DNA of 22,379 bases from CAINEC01 sp046052065 (GTDB lineage Bacteria > Bacteroidota > Bacteroidia > AKYH767-A > OLB10). The stretch covers positions 1 to 22,379 of the forward strand of contig JBJOND010000039.1 of the NCBI GenBank assembly GCA_046052065.1, in the 5' to 3' direction. The translations under genes and the position numbers were made by a program. Shown here piece after piece: positions 1-8,582 of this stretch. Below the pieces are notes generated by a model. It made no database searches and was not told the origin of the DNA. It was given only the letters and a program-made list of their open reading frames with translations. Each line of letters opens with the position of its first letter. Position 1 is the stretch's first letter.

Positions 1-546
1 CGAATAAATATCTAGTCCTACCGAATCCATTCCACTTAATCCACCACAAATAGCAAGTGCTTTTTCATTGATATAATTTAAGCGCAGGTCTTGATCTGTT
101 ACAAAAACAGCATTTTCAATTTTCCCTAAAGCATTTGAAAGACGTTGTTCTGACAATCGCAATTCACGATCTTTCGAAAATTTGAATAGTGCCATTTCAA
201 CAGTAGTTTTCAAATCACCTTCATTGAATGGCTTCACAAGATAACCATAAGGCTCCGTTACTTTAGCCCTATCAATCGTATCTTGATCAACAAACGAAGT
301 AAGAAAAACAACAGGTATATCATAACGATCTTTGATATGCTCTGCTATATGCACTCCATCTTTTTCTCCTTTTAACTTAATATCTAAAAAAACTAGATCA
401 GGCTCCACTTCCTCTAACTTTTGAAATGCTGATTCAGCAGAAGATGCAGTCGCAGGAACTTCATATCCTAACTTTTCAAGAGTACGTTGAATATCTTTTG
501 CAACGATGCTTTCGTCTTCAACAACAAGAATTCTAGTTTTGCTCAT
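1..546 (-). CDS. Response regulator with PAS domain, partial (C-terminus beyond left edge)
   Basis: The gene reads leftward from an ATG at 544-546 and stays open to base 1, so 182 codons are visible. Residues 1 to ~120 form a CheY-like receiver domain: an acidic pocket at E10/D11, the phospho-acceptor D55 in VFLDIKLKG, a conserved T83 and K105 in the LVKPF motif. A PAS-like segment begins near residue 132 (LSNALGKIENAVFVTD) and is cut by the edge. The start lies 9 nt after the stop of the large sensor kinase, so the two are almost certainly co-transcribed and D55 is the likely receiver of its phosphate. No DNA-binding domain is visible. Receiver-PAS proteins of this clade often continue into a HisKA_2/ATPase module, which would make this an intermediate in a multistep relay, but that part is not in the window. 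Receiver assignment is firm; the output function is unknown. Confidence 0.93.
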   Translation of the reverse strand, partial: MSKTRILVVEDESIVAKDIQRTLEKLGYEVPATASSAESAFQKLEEVEPDLVFLDIKLKGEKDGVHIAEHIKDRYDIPVVFLTSFVDQDTIDRAKVTEPYGYLVKPFNEGDLKTTVEMALFKFSKDRELRLSEQRLSNALGKIENAVFVTDQDLRLNYINEKALAICGGLSGMDSVGLDIYS

Positions 547-555
547 AGTATAATA

Positions 556-3500
556 TTAGCTAATATTTTTAAAATTTAATTTATAAGTTAAGCCGTTATT
601 CGGCGAAGTTAATAATTCCAATTTACCATCCAACTGATCAGACAATGCCTGAATAAGTTGAAACCCGAGCGAGTCCGCTGTTTCTAAATTAAAATCAGTT
701 GGCATACCAATACCATCATCTTTAATTTCCAGATAGTATTCTCCATCAGCCGTATTATTTAGTACAATATTAATATGCCCTTTTTCTTTATCTCTGAATG
801 CATGTTTAAATGCATTTGAAACAATTTCATTAATTATTAATCCACATGGCACCGCTGTATCAATATCAAGACGTACATTATCAATTTTAATATCTACAAC
901 AATTGAACTTGGATTTATTTTAAATGAAGAATAAAGATATTCGATTAGCTTACGGGAATAATCATCGAAGTCGATTTTAGAAATCCCATCTGACTGATAA
1001 AAACGTTCATGAATAAGGGCCATACTTTTAATTCGATCCTGACCTTCTTTTAACGCCTGATAAGCTTTATCATCATCGATATAACTGGTTTGTAAATTAA
1101 ACAAGCTAATTATTATTTGAAGATTGTTTTTAACGCGGTGATGAATTTCCCGTAGCAATAAACCCTTTTCTTCTAATGCAGCCTTAATTTGCTCCTCCAT
1201 TTTCTTACGAAGCGTGATATCCGTTTCAATCACAACAATATTCTTCAATTTGGTATCACCATCAAATATTGGAGTTAAAGTTGAAGAAAGCCAGTAGTGC
1301 TTACCCGACTTGCTTAATATTTCAGATTCATATACAATCGATTTTTTTTCATTGATAATATCATTAATAAAAACAGGCACGTCTTTATTAGAAGAAATTT
1401 CATCCAACGAAACGCCTCTGTTTTTTCTATACTCCTCTAAAGTAAATTCAGTCAGCTTTTCAAAACCAGCATTTACCCATTCGAGTTGTTTATTAGCGTC
1501 AAAAATCATAATTGCGTTATCTGTTTCTGAAGCCACCAACGATAATTTTTCGAGCTCTATATTTTTAACTTGTAATTCCTTCGTTCTATCTTCTACTTTA
1601 TCTTCTAAAATTTCTTTAGCAATGCGAAGTGCGCGAGTACGATAACGATACCATAATACCACTATTGAAGATATTGTGATAATATAAAACAAATATGCCC
1701 AAATGGTTTTATAATAAGGTGCTTTTATCTCAAATGAAAAAGTAATAGGCATCGTATAGTCGTAACCGTTAGCCGTAGCCTGGACTTTAAACGTATATTT
1801 TCCTGGCGGGATATTAGAATAATTTGCAAAATTTGATTTTGTTAATGGCGACCAATTCTCATCAAAACCATCTAAAAAATAGCGATAGCGTAACTCTTCA
1901 GGTGCTGTTAGGAATACACCACTGCAAACAAAATTTAAATTATTGTCTGAGTATTTAAGAATTAAATCGACAGGCAATCCTGTATGAGAATTGACATTAA
2001 AATTCTTTTTGAACCAATCCACATCTTCAAAAAACAGCTGCACTTTAGAAAGTGATAAAGTAGGAAGATACGTTTTAATAAATCCTGTAGAGGGATTAAA
2101 GCGAATAGCTCCATTCACAGAGCCCATCCAAATATATCCTTGATTATCTTGCGTTGCAGCATTTGTTTCAACTCCATTATAACCATTACTTTTATTAATG
2201 TGTTGTAGATTTACTTTTGTACTTTTTGTATACGATTTCCAATCTAAGCGATCGACACCTACGGTGGTACCAATCCAAAGAAACTGATCCTTATCCAACA
2301 ATGTAAAAAGAACTTTACTGTTTGAAAGTCCATTATTAGCATCTAACACCCATAATTTTTGTTGATCTGGCCTTGAATTATTAAAAACTATTAAACCTAA
2401 ATCATAACCACCAATTATTACAGAGCCCTTTCCATCGCTAATAATAGAAGTGATTGGGGTTTTTTTCAAATCAAATAAATCATTAAAAGAAGTTGCTACA
2501 TCATTATTAAGCTGAAAAACTCCTTTCATCGTACCAACCCAGATCACATTATTTTCATCCTCATAGATAGTCCTAACATTTTCATTTTTTAGTCCATTGC
2601 GTGCATTTATTAATGTTAGCTGTTGACCTAAATATTTATATAAACCTTTATCCGTTCCAAAATAGACGGCACCTGAACTTGATTTTTCAATTGCGTATAC
2701 AATTGTATTTTGAAGCTCTGTTATGGGACTACCAAACTTATTCAGAACAATATCATATAATACAGGACCATTAGTTGTACCCAACCAAAAAGCGGTTGTA
2801 TTTTCTTTTTCTATTGACCAAACACTGTTACCAGCTAATGTTGTTGATAGCACCTTACCAGCCTTTATGATATTAAGTCCACCGGCAAGCGTACCTAATA
2901 AAACCTGGCTTGTATTAGAATCATAAAAAATGGAAAGAATATTATTGCTGGCCAAGCCATCCTCTGCATTATAAGTAACAAATCTGTTATTATCGTATTT
3001 ATATATACCCATCCACGTACCAACCCAGAAATTACCTTCTCGATCGTTTAACAATGATGTTATAATTTTACTATTTACGTTTTCCCCTAACCGTACAAGT
3101 TCAAATTGGTCACCTGTTTTTTTCGAAAGCCCACCACCATATGTTCCAATCCACAGAACTCCATCATCATCTTTCAATAATGATTCTACTCTATCATTAG
3201 GTATTCCATTACTGCTATTATAATTATAAAACTTATCCCCTTTCAAAACGGACAATCCATCGTACGTCCCGAATGCAAATTCATCTTTATTTAACTGTTC
3301 TACACAATAAACGATATTGCTATTAAAGCCTGCCACTCCCGAAGAATAATTAATAAACTTATTATTTACAAAAACAGAAACACCATTTGCAGTTGCTATC
3401 CAAACCCTACCATTTTGATCAGTAAGGATATCAAAAACGATATTGCTTGGAAGGCCATCTCGAACAGTATAGTTAATAAATTCCTTTCCATCGTAATGCG

Positions 3501-3924
3501 AAAGGCCATCATTGGTTCCTACCCAAACACCATTTTTGCCATCCCCATTAACAACATTAATGATATCGTTGGGCAAACCGTTGTCGGTATTAAAAACAGA
3601 AAGTTTAGTTCCTGAAAATTTAAACAATCCTTTTCTGATAGAGCCGAACCATAAATTGCCTTTCAAGTCTTGATAAATTGACTTTATCGGATTATTTGCA
3701 AGCTCAGGGCAATTATCTGGGATGGAAAAATTCTTTCCGTCGAAGGTAACAACGCCTGACATTGAAGCAATCCATATCAATCCATTCCTATCTTGGATTA
3801 CTTCGTTTATTTGATTACCAGGCAACCCGTTGCTCTGACTATAATTAACCACATTCAACCGTTGTCCGTAAACAACAGAGAACATAAAACACAGTACCAA
3901 TAAGCATTTGGCAAATTTCAACAT
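556..3924 (-). CDS. Large sensor histidine kinase: periplasmic propeller, Y_Y_Y, PAS and HisKA_2 kinase
   Basis: This 1122-residue membrane kinase should sense a periplasmic signal and phosphorylate a response regulator. In order: signal peptide 1-20; about a dozen Reg_prop-type propeller repeats over ~25-615 (recurring LWIGT..GGL, VWVGT.DGL and W.G...G units); a Y_Y_Y domain ~660-733 ending in PPGKYTFKV; one membrane helix ~740-758; a short coiled coil ~765-795; a PAS domain ~797-905 ending in ETDITLRKKMEEQ; the HisKA_2 dimerization helix with REIHHRVKNNLQ at 925-936 (phospho-His H928 or H929); and a HATPase domain with N-box NEIVSNAFKHAF at 1032-1043 and DDGIGMP at 1069-1075. Classic Bacteroidota hybrid two-component kinases with this sensor half usually carry an ordinary HisKA domain and a fused regulator; this one has a PAS plus HisKA_2 core and a separate regulator 9 nt downstream. 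The ligand cannot be told from sequence. Confidence 0.95.
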   Translation of the reverse strand: MLKFAKCLLVLCFMFSVVYGQRLNVVNYSQSNGLPGNQINEVIQDRNGLIWIASMSGVVTFDGKNFSIPDNCPELANNPIKSIYQDLKGNLWFGSIRKGLFKFSGTKLSVFNTDNGLPNDIINVVNGDGKNGVWVGTNDGLSHYDGKEFINYTVRDGLPSNIVFDILTDQNGRVWIATANGVSVFVNNKFINYSSGVAGFNSNIVYCVEQLNKDEFAFGTYDGLSVLKGDKFYNYNSSNGIPNDRVESLLKDDDGVLWIGTYGGGLSKKTGDQFELVRLGENVNSKIITSLLNDREGNFWVGTWMGIYKYDNNRFVTYNAEDGLASNNILSIFYDSNTSQVLLGTLAGGLNIIKAGKVLSTTLAGNSVWSIEKENTTAFWLGTTNGPVLYDIVLNKFGSPITELQNTIVYAIEKSSSGAVYFGTDKGLYKYLGQQLTLINARNGLKNENVRTIYEDENNVIWVGTMKGVFQLNNDVATSFNDLFDLKKTPITSIISDGKGSVIIGGYDLGLIVFNNSRPDQQKLWVLDANNGLSNSKVLFTLLDKDQFLWIGTTVGVDRLDWKSYTKSTKVNLQHINKSNGYNGVETNAATQDNQGYIWMGSVNGAIRFNPSTGFIKTYLPTLSLSKVQLFFEDVDWFKKNFNVNSHTGLPVDLILKYSDNNLNFVCSGVFLTAPEELRYRYFLDGFDENWSPLTKSNFANYSNIPPGKYTFKVQATANGYDYTMPITFSFEIKAPYYKTIWAYLFYIITISSIVVLWYRYRTRALRIAKEILEDKVEDRTKELQVKNIELEKLSLVASETDNAIMIFDANKQLEWVNAGFEKLTEFTLEEYRKNRGVSLDEISSNKDVPVFINDIINEKKSIVYESEILSKSGKHYWLSSTLTPIFDGDTKLKNIVVIETDITLRKKMEEQIKAALEEKGLLLREIHHRVKNNLQIIISLFNLQTSYIDDDKAYQALKEGQDRIKSMALIHERFYQSDGISKIDFDDYSRKLIEYLYSSFKINPSSIVVDIKIDNVRLDIDTAVPCGLIINEIVSNAFKHAFRDKEKGHINIVLNNTADGEYYLEIKDDGIGMPTDFNLETADSLGFQLIQALSDQLDGKLELLTSPNNGLTYKLNFKNIS

Positions 3925-4073
3925 TGAGCCCTTTCTTCGAGAATATAAAAATAGAGTTTCAATTTAATTAAAAAACATTAAAATTCACCCAAGTATATCC
4001 TTTATTAACACCAATTTTGTGAACAAAAGGCAAAAAACATTGGATTTTTCTTTTCATCCAACTTTGCATTCCG

Positions 4074-4081
4074 TAAATTTG
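4074..4081 (+). promoter_or_regulatory. Candidate -7 box of the first Ig-like/T9SS gene
   Basis: TAAATTTG matches the Bacteroidota -7 consensus TAnnTTTG exactly and lies 43 nt before the ATG at 4125. The -33 position holds only a T-rich stretch (4045-4054) and no clean TTTG, so the call rests mainly on the -7 box and its position. The 200 nt between the divergent kinase and this gene show no other gene; no clear -7 box was found for the kinase itself. Confidence 0.4.
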
Positions 4082-4124
4082 TTTCGCTACAATTTCAAGC
4101 AATAACCTAAAACTAAAATACACT

Positions 4125-5528
4125 ATGACCAAATCATTTACTTTTAACTGCATTGGCGCATTATTGTTACTATTTGTAACTAATGTAAATGCACAGAATG
4201 CTTCTGTATCTATTTCACCAGCAGGCCCTACGGTATGCGATGGAACAGTACTAACGGCAAACACCTCTGGTATGACAGGACCATTCACTTATTTATGGTC
4301 AAATGGAGCTACAACACCATCAATTGTAATTACGAGAGGTGGACAATATCGTGTACGTGTTACAGGAACAACATTGTATAATGGCGTGCGCCAGGTTTCA
4401 AGTGCGCTTGTACCATACACAGTAATCAAAGAACCGCAACCAACTATTTCAGTTCAAGGCAACACAAATGTTTGCCCTGGAGACTCGGTTAAACTAGTTG
4501 GCAAATTCAGAAGACCTTACTATAACTACTCTTGGAATACAGGACAAACAACTCCTACTATTTTTGCAAGTCAGTCAGGGACTTATGTTTTAACAACATC
4601 TACTAATGTTGGCGGATGTAATTATTCAGCGAATGCTTTAGTTGATATCAATGTTTATGATGTTGGTTATCAGCCAGCAGTAAATGCTTTATCCTCTTTA
4701 ACAGTTTGCAAACCTGGTTCTGTGGATTTAAGTGCGGACGCTGGATTTTCAAGCTATGCTTGGAATTGGTATGACGGCAGTCCAACAGGAGGATCGTCAT
4801 CAAATCAGTCTGTTTCAGTTTTATTGGATGGAAGTATTGGTGGAGCCGTATTAGATACAGCAACGGTTTATTTAACTGTACAATTAAACGGATCATGTTC
4901 TTTTAGTTCGGCAGGAACGGTTGTTCGTTCAATTCGCCAAATCAGCTTAAGAAGTCAAGATTGTGGCATTTTTAACTTCAACAGTAACGATAGTATCAAA
5001 TGCGATGTTGTACTTCCTTTTCTATCAACACCTCAATATGAGTTTGAATTTGAAGAAACTGGAAATCCTGGAGTAACTTGGACTCATATTTCAAATACGC
5101 AATGGTGTCGTTTCGCAGATGTAACACCAGCATTACAAGTTTCTAATTTTTACAATGTTCGAGTTCGCCCAGTGATTGATGGTATTGGATACTGCTATGG
5201 CAACCCTTGTCAAATAGGTATAGCTACCTTACGTCCAAATCATACCACTCTATCATATGCTGAAAGAGTAGATGGTTCTGTAGTTGATGCTCAAATCTAC
5301 CCGAATCCGTCAAGCTCAGAATTCAATCTTGTATTAAACAACAGCCTTAATGATACACCTGCTGTTGTTACTATTACTGATTTAAGCGGAAGAACAATTG
5401 ATACATATAATTTTGACGGAAGTAACAACTCTGTTCAATTTGGAAAAAACCTAATGAATGGAATTTACATGGTTACTGTTCAGCAAGGTGAGTTTAAAAA
5501 CATTACGAGAATTTTAAAAACAAACTAA
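4125..5528 (+). CDS. Secreted Ig-like surface protein with T9SS sorting domain (paralog 1)
   Basis: A 467-residue exported protein, probably anchored at or released from the cell surface by the type IX secretion system. Signal peptide 1-23 (hydrophobic IGALLLLFV, cleavage after VNA). Three Ig/PKD-like modules follow: ~25-102 (GPFTYLWSNGATTPSI), ~103-178 (YNYSWNTGQTTPTI, with paired cysteines C117 and C165) and ~180-272. A fibronectin-type-like region with YEFEFEE and FYNVRVRPV spans ~300-370. The T9SS type A C-terminal domain begins at AQIYPNPSSSEFN (~389) and ends KNLMNGIYMVTVQQG...RILKTN. The next gene encodes a close paralog of nearly equal length. The gene has its own candidate promoter and a hairpin terminator. 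No catalytic motif is visible, so adhesion or a structural role is likelier than enzymatic activity; that is inference from domain type only. Confidence 0.93.
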   Translation: MTKSFTFNCIGALLLLFVTNVNAQNASVSISPAGPTVCDGTVLTANTSGMTGPFTYLWSNGATTPSIVITRGGQYRVRVTGTTLYNGVRQVSSALVPYTVIKEPQPTISVQGNTNVCPGDSVKLVGKFRRPYYNYSWNTGQTTPTIFASQSGTYVLTTSTNVGGCNYSANALVDINVYDVGYQPAVNALSSLTVCKPGSVDLSADAGFSSYAWNWYDGSPTGGSSSNQSVSVLLDGSIGGAVLDTATVYLTVQLNGSCSFSSAGTVVRSIRQISLRSQDCGIFNFNSNDSIKCDVVLPFLSTPQYEFEFEETGNPGVTWTHISNTQWCRFADVTPALQVSNFYNVRVRPVIDGIGYCYGNPCQIGIATLRPNHTTLSYAERVDGSVVDAQIYPNPSSSEFNLVLNNSLNDTPAVVTITDLSGRTIDTYNFDGSNNSVQFGKNLMNGIYMVTVQQGEFKNITRILKTN

Positions 5529-5546
5529 TAATACTTATTGTTATAT

Positions 5547-5586
5547 AAAACAAAACAGGGGACTTTATAGTTCTCTGTTTTGTTTT
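5547..5586 (+). terminator. Intrinsic terminator after paralog 1
   Basis: AAAACAAAACAG at 5547-5558 pairs perfectly with CTGTTTTGTTTT at 5575-5586. Five more inner pairs, two of them G-U, extend the stem to 17 bp around a 6-nt loop at 5564-5569. The T-rich 3' arm serves as the release tract. It begins 18 nt after the stop of paralog 1 and separates the twins into two transcripts. Confidence 0.8.
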
Positions 5587-5672
5587 AAAACTCTTGAAGT
5601 TGTTAGCAAATCAATATTAAAAAGATGTAATTTAAATTGTTAAAAGTGTAATAAGAAAGTTTGCTATACGAG

Positions 5673-5680
5673 TACTTTTG
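5673..5680 (+). promoter_or_regulatory. Candidate -7 box of the second Ig-like/T9SS gene
   Basis: TACTTTTG fits TAnnTTTG and lies 52 nt before the ATG at 5733, downstream of the terminator of paralog 1. The nearest TTTG (5660-5663) is too close to be a standard -33 element, so only the -7 half is supported. Together with the terminator it suggests that the twin genes can be expressed independently. Confidence 0.35.
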
Positions 5681-5732
5681 CTTATATATAATGAAATAAC
5701 CGTTAAAACAATAAATACTAATAATTATTTTT

Positions 5733-7124
5733 ATGAATCTTAAATCATTACTATTAATTCTAGCTGCGACATTCGTTTTCGAAGCTCAAGCTCAAAACGC
5801 TAGCGTGTCAATTTCTCCAACAGGTCCAACCGTATGTGAAGGAACTGAATTAACTGCCGTAACATCAGGTATGACAGGCCCTTTCACTTATTCATGGTCT
5901 AATGGAGCAACAACTCCGTCTATCACTGTTACACAAGGAGGTCAATACCGCGTACGTGTAACTGGAACTACTCTGTACAATGGCGTTCGCCAAGTTTCAA
6001 GTGATCTTGTTCCCTACACTGTAATTAAAGAACCTCGTCCATATATTACTGCCCTTAGCGACCTTAATGTTTGCCCTGGAGATTCAGTTAGATTAATCGG
6101 TAAATTTAGAAGACCTTATTATAATTATACCTGGAATACAGGACAGACTACTCCTAACATTTGGGCTAGTCAGTCGGGTACATACGTTTTAACGACTTCG
6201 ACTAATGCGAATGGCTGTAATTATTCTGCTAGTGCTACTATCGACATCAATGTATTCGATAACGGTTATCAGCCAGCAATTACTCCATTAACTCCATTAA
6301 TTGCTTGCAAACCTGCATCATTTCAGTTAACGGCTGATCCGGGCTTTGCTAACTATGAGTGGTCATGGTTTGATGGAACACCAACTGGTGGAAGCTCTGC
6401 TACTCAAAATGCTACTGTTTTATTAGATGGCAGCGGTGGAGGTCCTATTTTGGATACTGCTACTGTTTATTTGACTGTTCAACTTGGTGGTGGTTGTAAA
6501 TTTACATCATCAGCAGTACTACGTTCAATACGTCAGATTGAATTAAGAAGCCCTTTCTGTGGAATATTCAACTATAGCCTTGCTGACAGTGTACAAGCAG
6601 AATTAGTATTAACATACCTAAACGCACCTCAATACGAATTTGAATTTGAAGAAACATTTTATCCTGGTATTACATGGACTTATTTGTCAAATACAAGATG
6701 GTGTAATTTATCTGATGTGACTCCTGCATTACAAGTTTCTAAATTTTATAATGTTCGTGTTCGCCCTGTAATAAACGGAACTCCATTCTGCTTTGGAAAC
6801 ATTTGTCAAATTGGAATCGCGACTCTTCGTCCAAATCATTCAACATTGTCATCAGCATCTAGAATGGATGGCTCTGCTGTTGATGCTCAGATTTATCCTA
6901 ACCCATCAAGTTCAGAATTTAATTTAACATTAAATAGCGATTTAACAAATACGCCTGCTATTGTTACTATAACTGATTTAAGCGGACGCGTTATTGAAAC
7001 GTTTAATTTTGATGGTAGTGAGAATACAGTTCAATTCGGCAAGAACCTAATGAATGGTATTTACATGGTAACTGTTCAACAAGGTGAATTCAAAAATGTA
7101 ACACGAATATTAAAATCAAATTAA
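5733..7124 (+). CDS. Secreted Ig-like surface protein with T9SS sorting domain (paralog 2)
   Basis: A 463-residue paralog of the preceding gene with the same layout: signal peptide 1-20 (LLLILAATFVF, cleavage near AQA), Ig/PKD-like modules ~22-100, ~101-175 and ~177-268, a YEFEFEE/FYNVRVRPV module ~296-366 and a T9SS type A domain from ~385 (AQIYPNPSSSEFN) to the end (RILKSN). By eye roughly 70-75% of residues are shared, with long identical runs such as GGQYRVRVTGTTLYNGVRQ, and every landmark cysteine pair is kept. The signal peptides differ almost completely, and the third Ig-like module differs more than the first two. At DNA level many shared residues use different codons, so the duplication does not look recent. 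Function is unrecognised beyond a likely surface or extracellular structural role. Confidence 0.93.
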   Translation: MNLKSLLLILAATFVFEAQAQNASVSISPTGPTVCEGTELTAVTSGMTGPFTYSWSNGATTPSITVTQGGQYRVRVTGTTLYNGVRQVSSDLVPYTVIKEPRPYITALSDLNVCPGDSVRLIGKFRRPYYNYTWNTGQTTPNIWASQSGTYVLTTSTNANGCNYSASATIDINVFDNGYQPAITPLTPLIACKPASFQLTADPGFANYEWSWFDGTPTGGSSATQNATVLLDGSGGGPILDTATVYLTVQLGGGCKFTSSAVLRSIRQIELRSPFCGIFNYSLADSVQAELVLTYLNAPQYEFEFEETFYPGITWTYLSNTRWCNLSDVTPALQVSKFYNVRVRPVINGTPFCFGNICQIGIATLRPNHSTLSSASRMDGSAVDAQIYPNPSSSEFNLTLNSDLTNTPAIVTITDLSGRVIETFNFDGSENTVQFGKNLMNGIYMVTVQQGEFKNVTRILKSN

Positions 7125-7152
7125 TAATTAAACCCTTAATTACTGCTTGCAT

Positions 7153-7180
7153 AAAAAGAGACCCAATCGGGTCTCTTTTT
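7153..7180 (+). terminator. Bidirectional terminator between convergent genes
   Basis: AAAAAGAGACCC (7153-7164) and GGGTCTCTTTTT (7169-7180) form a perfect 12-bp stem with a 4-nt loop. The A-tract on the left and T-tract on the right let it terminate both paralog 2 (plus) and the convergent secreted protein gene ending at 7185 (minus). Confidence 0.92.
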
Positions 7181-7184
7181 GTTT

Positions 7185-8582
7185 TTATCGGATAACGAGC
7201 TTCTTGCTTGTTACATCTATACCATTGCTAAGCTTCAATACATACAATCCGCTTGCTAATTCCGGCAGTTTAATATCAACCGAATTATTATAATTAAAAG
7301 TAGTATTTGATAAAACAAGATTTCCCTGCACATCATAAATTTCAACAAATACATTTTGATTGCTCTTCAATTCAGTAATTGTAATCTGTTGATTTGAAAA
7401 AACAGGATTTGGATAAATCTGTGCATCCGCTATTGTTAAATTATTTAAACCGCTGGAAGTTTGATTCAATACAAACAAACCATTTTGCATATCTGACACA
7501 GCAATATTTCCACTACTAAAAAAAGGATATGCACCCCATGCGCCTTGATAAGCTAATGACGAATAAGGCCCGCCTAGTGGCTCTTGATTATGAGTATCAA
7601 AATAGGCTGTTCTCACCGGATTATATGGGTCCGACACATCATAAACTTGAAGTCCATCCATATAATAAGCGATATAGCATATGTTGCCAATAATAAAAGG
7701 GTTATGTGGAGTTACAATAGGATTACTGCTAAAGGTGGTAGTAACGGTTAAGTTTTGAAGGTCATTTACATCAAGCAATTTAACAGGCAATCCTGATGGG
7801 ACTTCATCCATAAAAACCAATGTTCCATTATCAGCTAATGCTGAACTATGATTATAACCTTGCGAAGGGTATGATGTGAGTGAATTGATTAACTGAAATT
7901 GATTTGCTAAGGAATCATACTTGAAAATAAATAATCCATCATAACCACACGATGCATAAACAGTATCATTACGAACAAACATATCGTGAACCTGATTACT
8001 AGCTAGTAATGTTGGATAGTCATCGTTAATGCTTCGGAGGAAAGCTGGCACCTCTGGATTATTCAAACTAAAAACTGCCATTGATGCATTTTGAGCAAAC
8101 TGCCCACCTCGTGTTATACCTACATACAATTTATTACCATCTACGTACAAAGTATGTCCTCTTTCAAATAAAGTTGTGTAGTCTGCAACAACATTAACTG
8201 AGTCTGGTAAATATTGTAAATCGACAATTTGAAAACTATTTGGCGACTGATCATCGCTAATTAAATACGCGTAATGACTGTATGTTTTTATCTCGCGCCA
8301 GATGCAAGCTCCTCGGCGACCAGCAACAAAATCGGATTTAACTGGTGATTGCGGATTTGTTATATCGATGAAATAAACACCTGCTGTAGATCCAACTAAC
8401 GCATATTCTCGACCATTAGCTTCGTAACCCCAGATACCATTATACTTTATTCCATATGCTGGCTCGGCAATTACAGTAGAATCATACCAATTCGACTGCA
8501 AATTCATATTCAATGATTGATATACCTGTGCTTCAGTTGCTCCAGTAAGCAACAATAAAAAGGGTAATAGTAGTTTTTTCAT
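7185..8582 (-). CDS. Secreted choice-of-anchor B / LVIVD-repeat protein with T9SS sorting domain
   Basis: A 465-residue exported protein. Signal peptide 1-18 (LLLPFLLLLTGATEA). The body (~30-375) has the pattern of choice-of-anchor B family beta-propellers: YNGIWGYEANGREYALVGS near 47-65, LVIVD-like units GVYFIDITNPQSP (~68-80), SFQIVDLQYLPDS (~116-128) and GLQVYDVSDPYNP (~310-322), plus conserved VHD (~198) and TPHNPF (~291). A T9SS type A domain runs from ~386 (DAQIYPNPV) to the C-terminal KLVIR, predicting export across the outer membrane. Its ATG overlaps the stop codon of lpxK by 4 nt (ATGA), so it is probably translationally coupled to that gene, an odd partner for a lipid A kinase. Family assignment rests on recalled motif patterns; the molecular role of the family is not established. 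Confidence 0.88.
   Translation of the reverse strand: MKKLLLPFLLLLTGATEAQVYQSLNMNLQSNWYDSTVIAEPAYGIKYNGIWGYEANGREYALVGSTAGVYFIDITNPQSPVKSDFVAGRRGACIWREIKTYSHYAYLISDDQSPNSFQIVDLQYLPDSVNVVADYTTLFERGHTLYVDGNKLYVGITRGGQFAQNASMAVFSLNNPEVPAFLRSINDDYPTLLASNQVHDMFVRNDTVYASCGYDGLFIFKYDSLANQFQLINSLTSYPSQGYNHSSALADNGTLVFMDEVPSGLPVKLLDVNDLQNLTVTTTFSSNPIVTPHNPFIIGNICYIAYYMDGLQVYDVSDPYNPVRTAYFDTHNQEPLGGPYSSLAYQGAWGAYPFFSSGNIAVSDMQNGLFVLNQTSSGLNNLTIADAQIYPNPVFSNQQITITELKSNQNVFVEIYDVQGNLVLSNTTFNYNNSVDIKLPELASGLYVLKLSNGIDVTSKKLVIR

Noticed and set aside
1310..1645. Plus-strand open frame inside the sensor kinase
   Set aside because: Antisense to the PAS region; low-complexity Ser/Ile/Leu composition typical of a reversed AT-rich gene.
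3968..4288. Minus-strand open frame across the promoter region and start of paralog 1
   Set aside because: It is antisense to the signal peptide and first Ig module of a well-supported gene, shows no domain or signal, and lies over the -7 box.
4648..4896. Minus-strand open frame inside paralog 1
   Set aside because: Antisense to the third Ig-like module; no recognisable motif and no counterpart in paralog 2.
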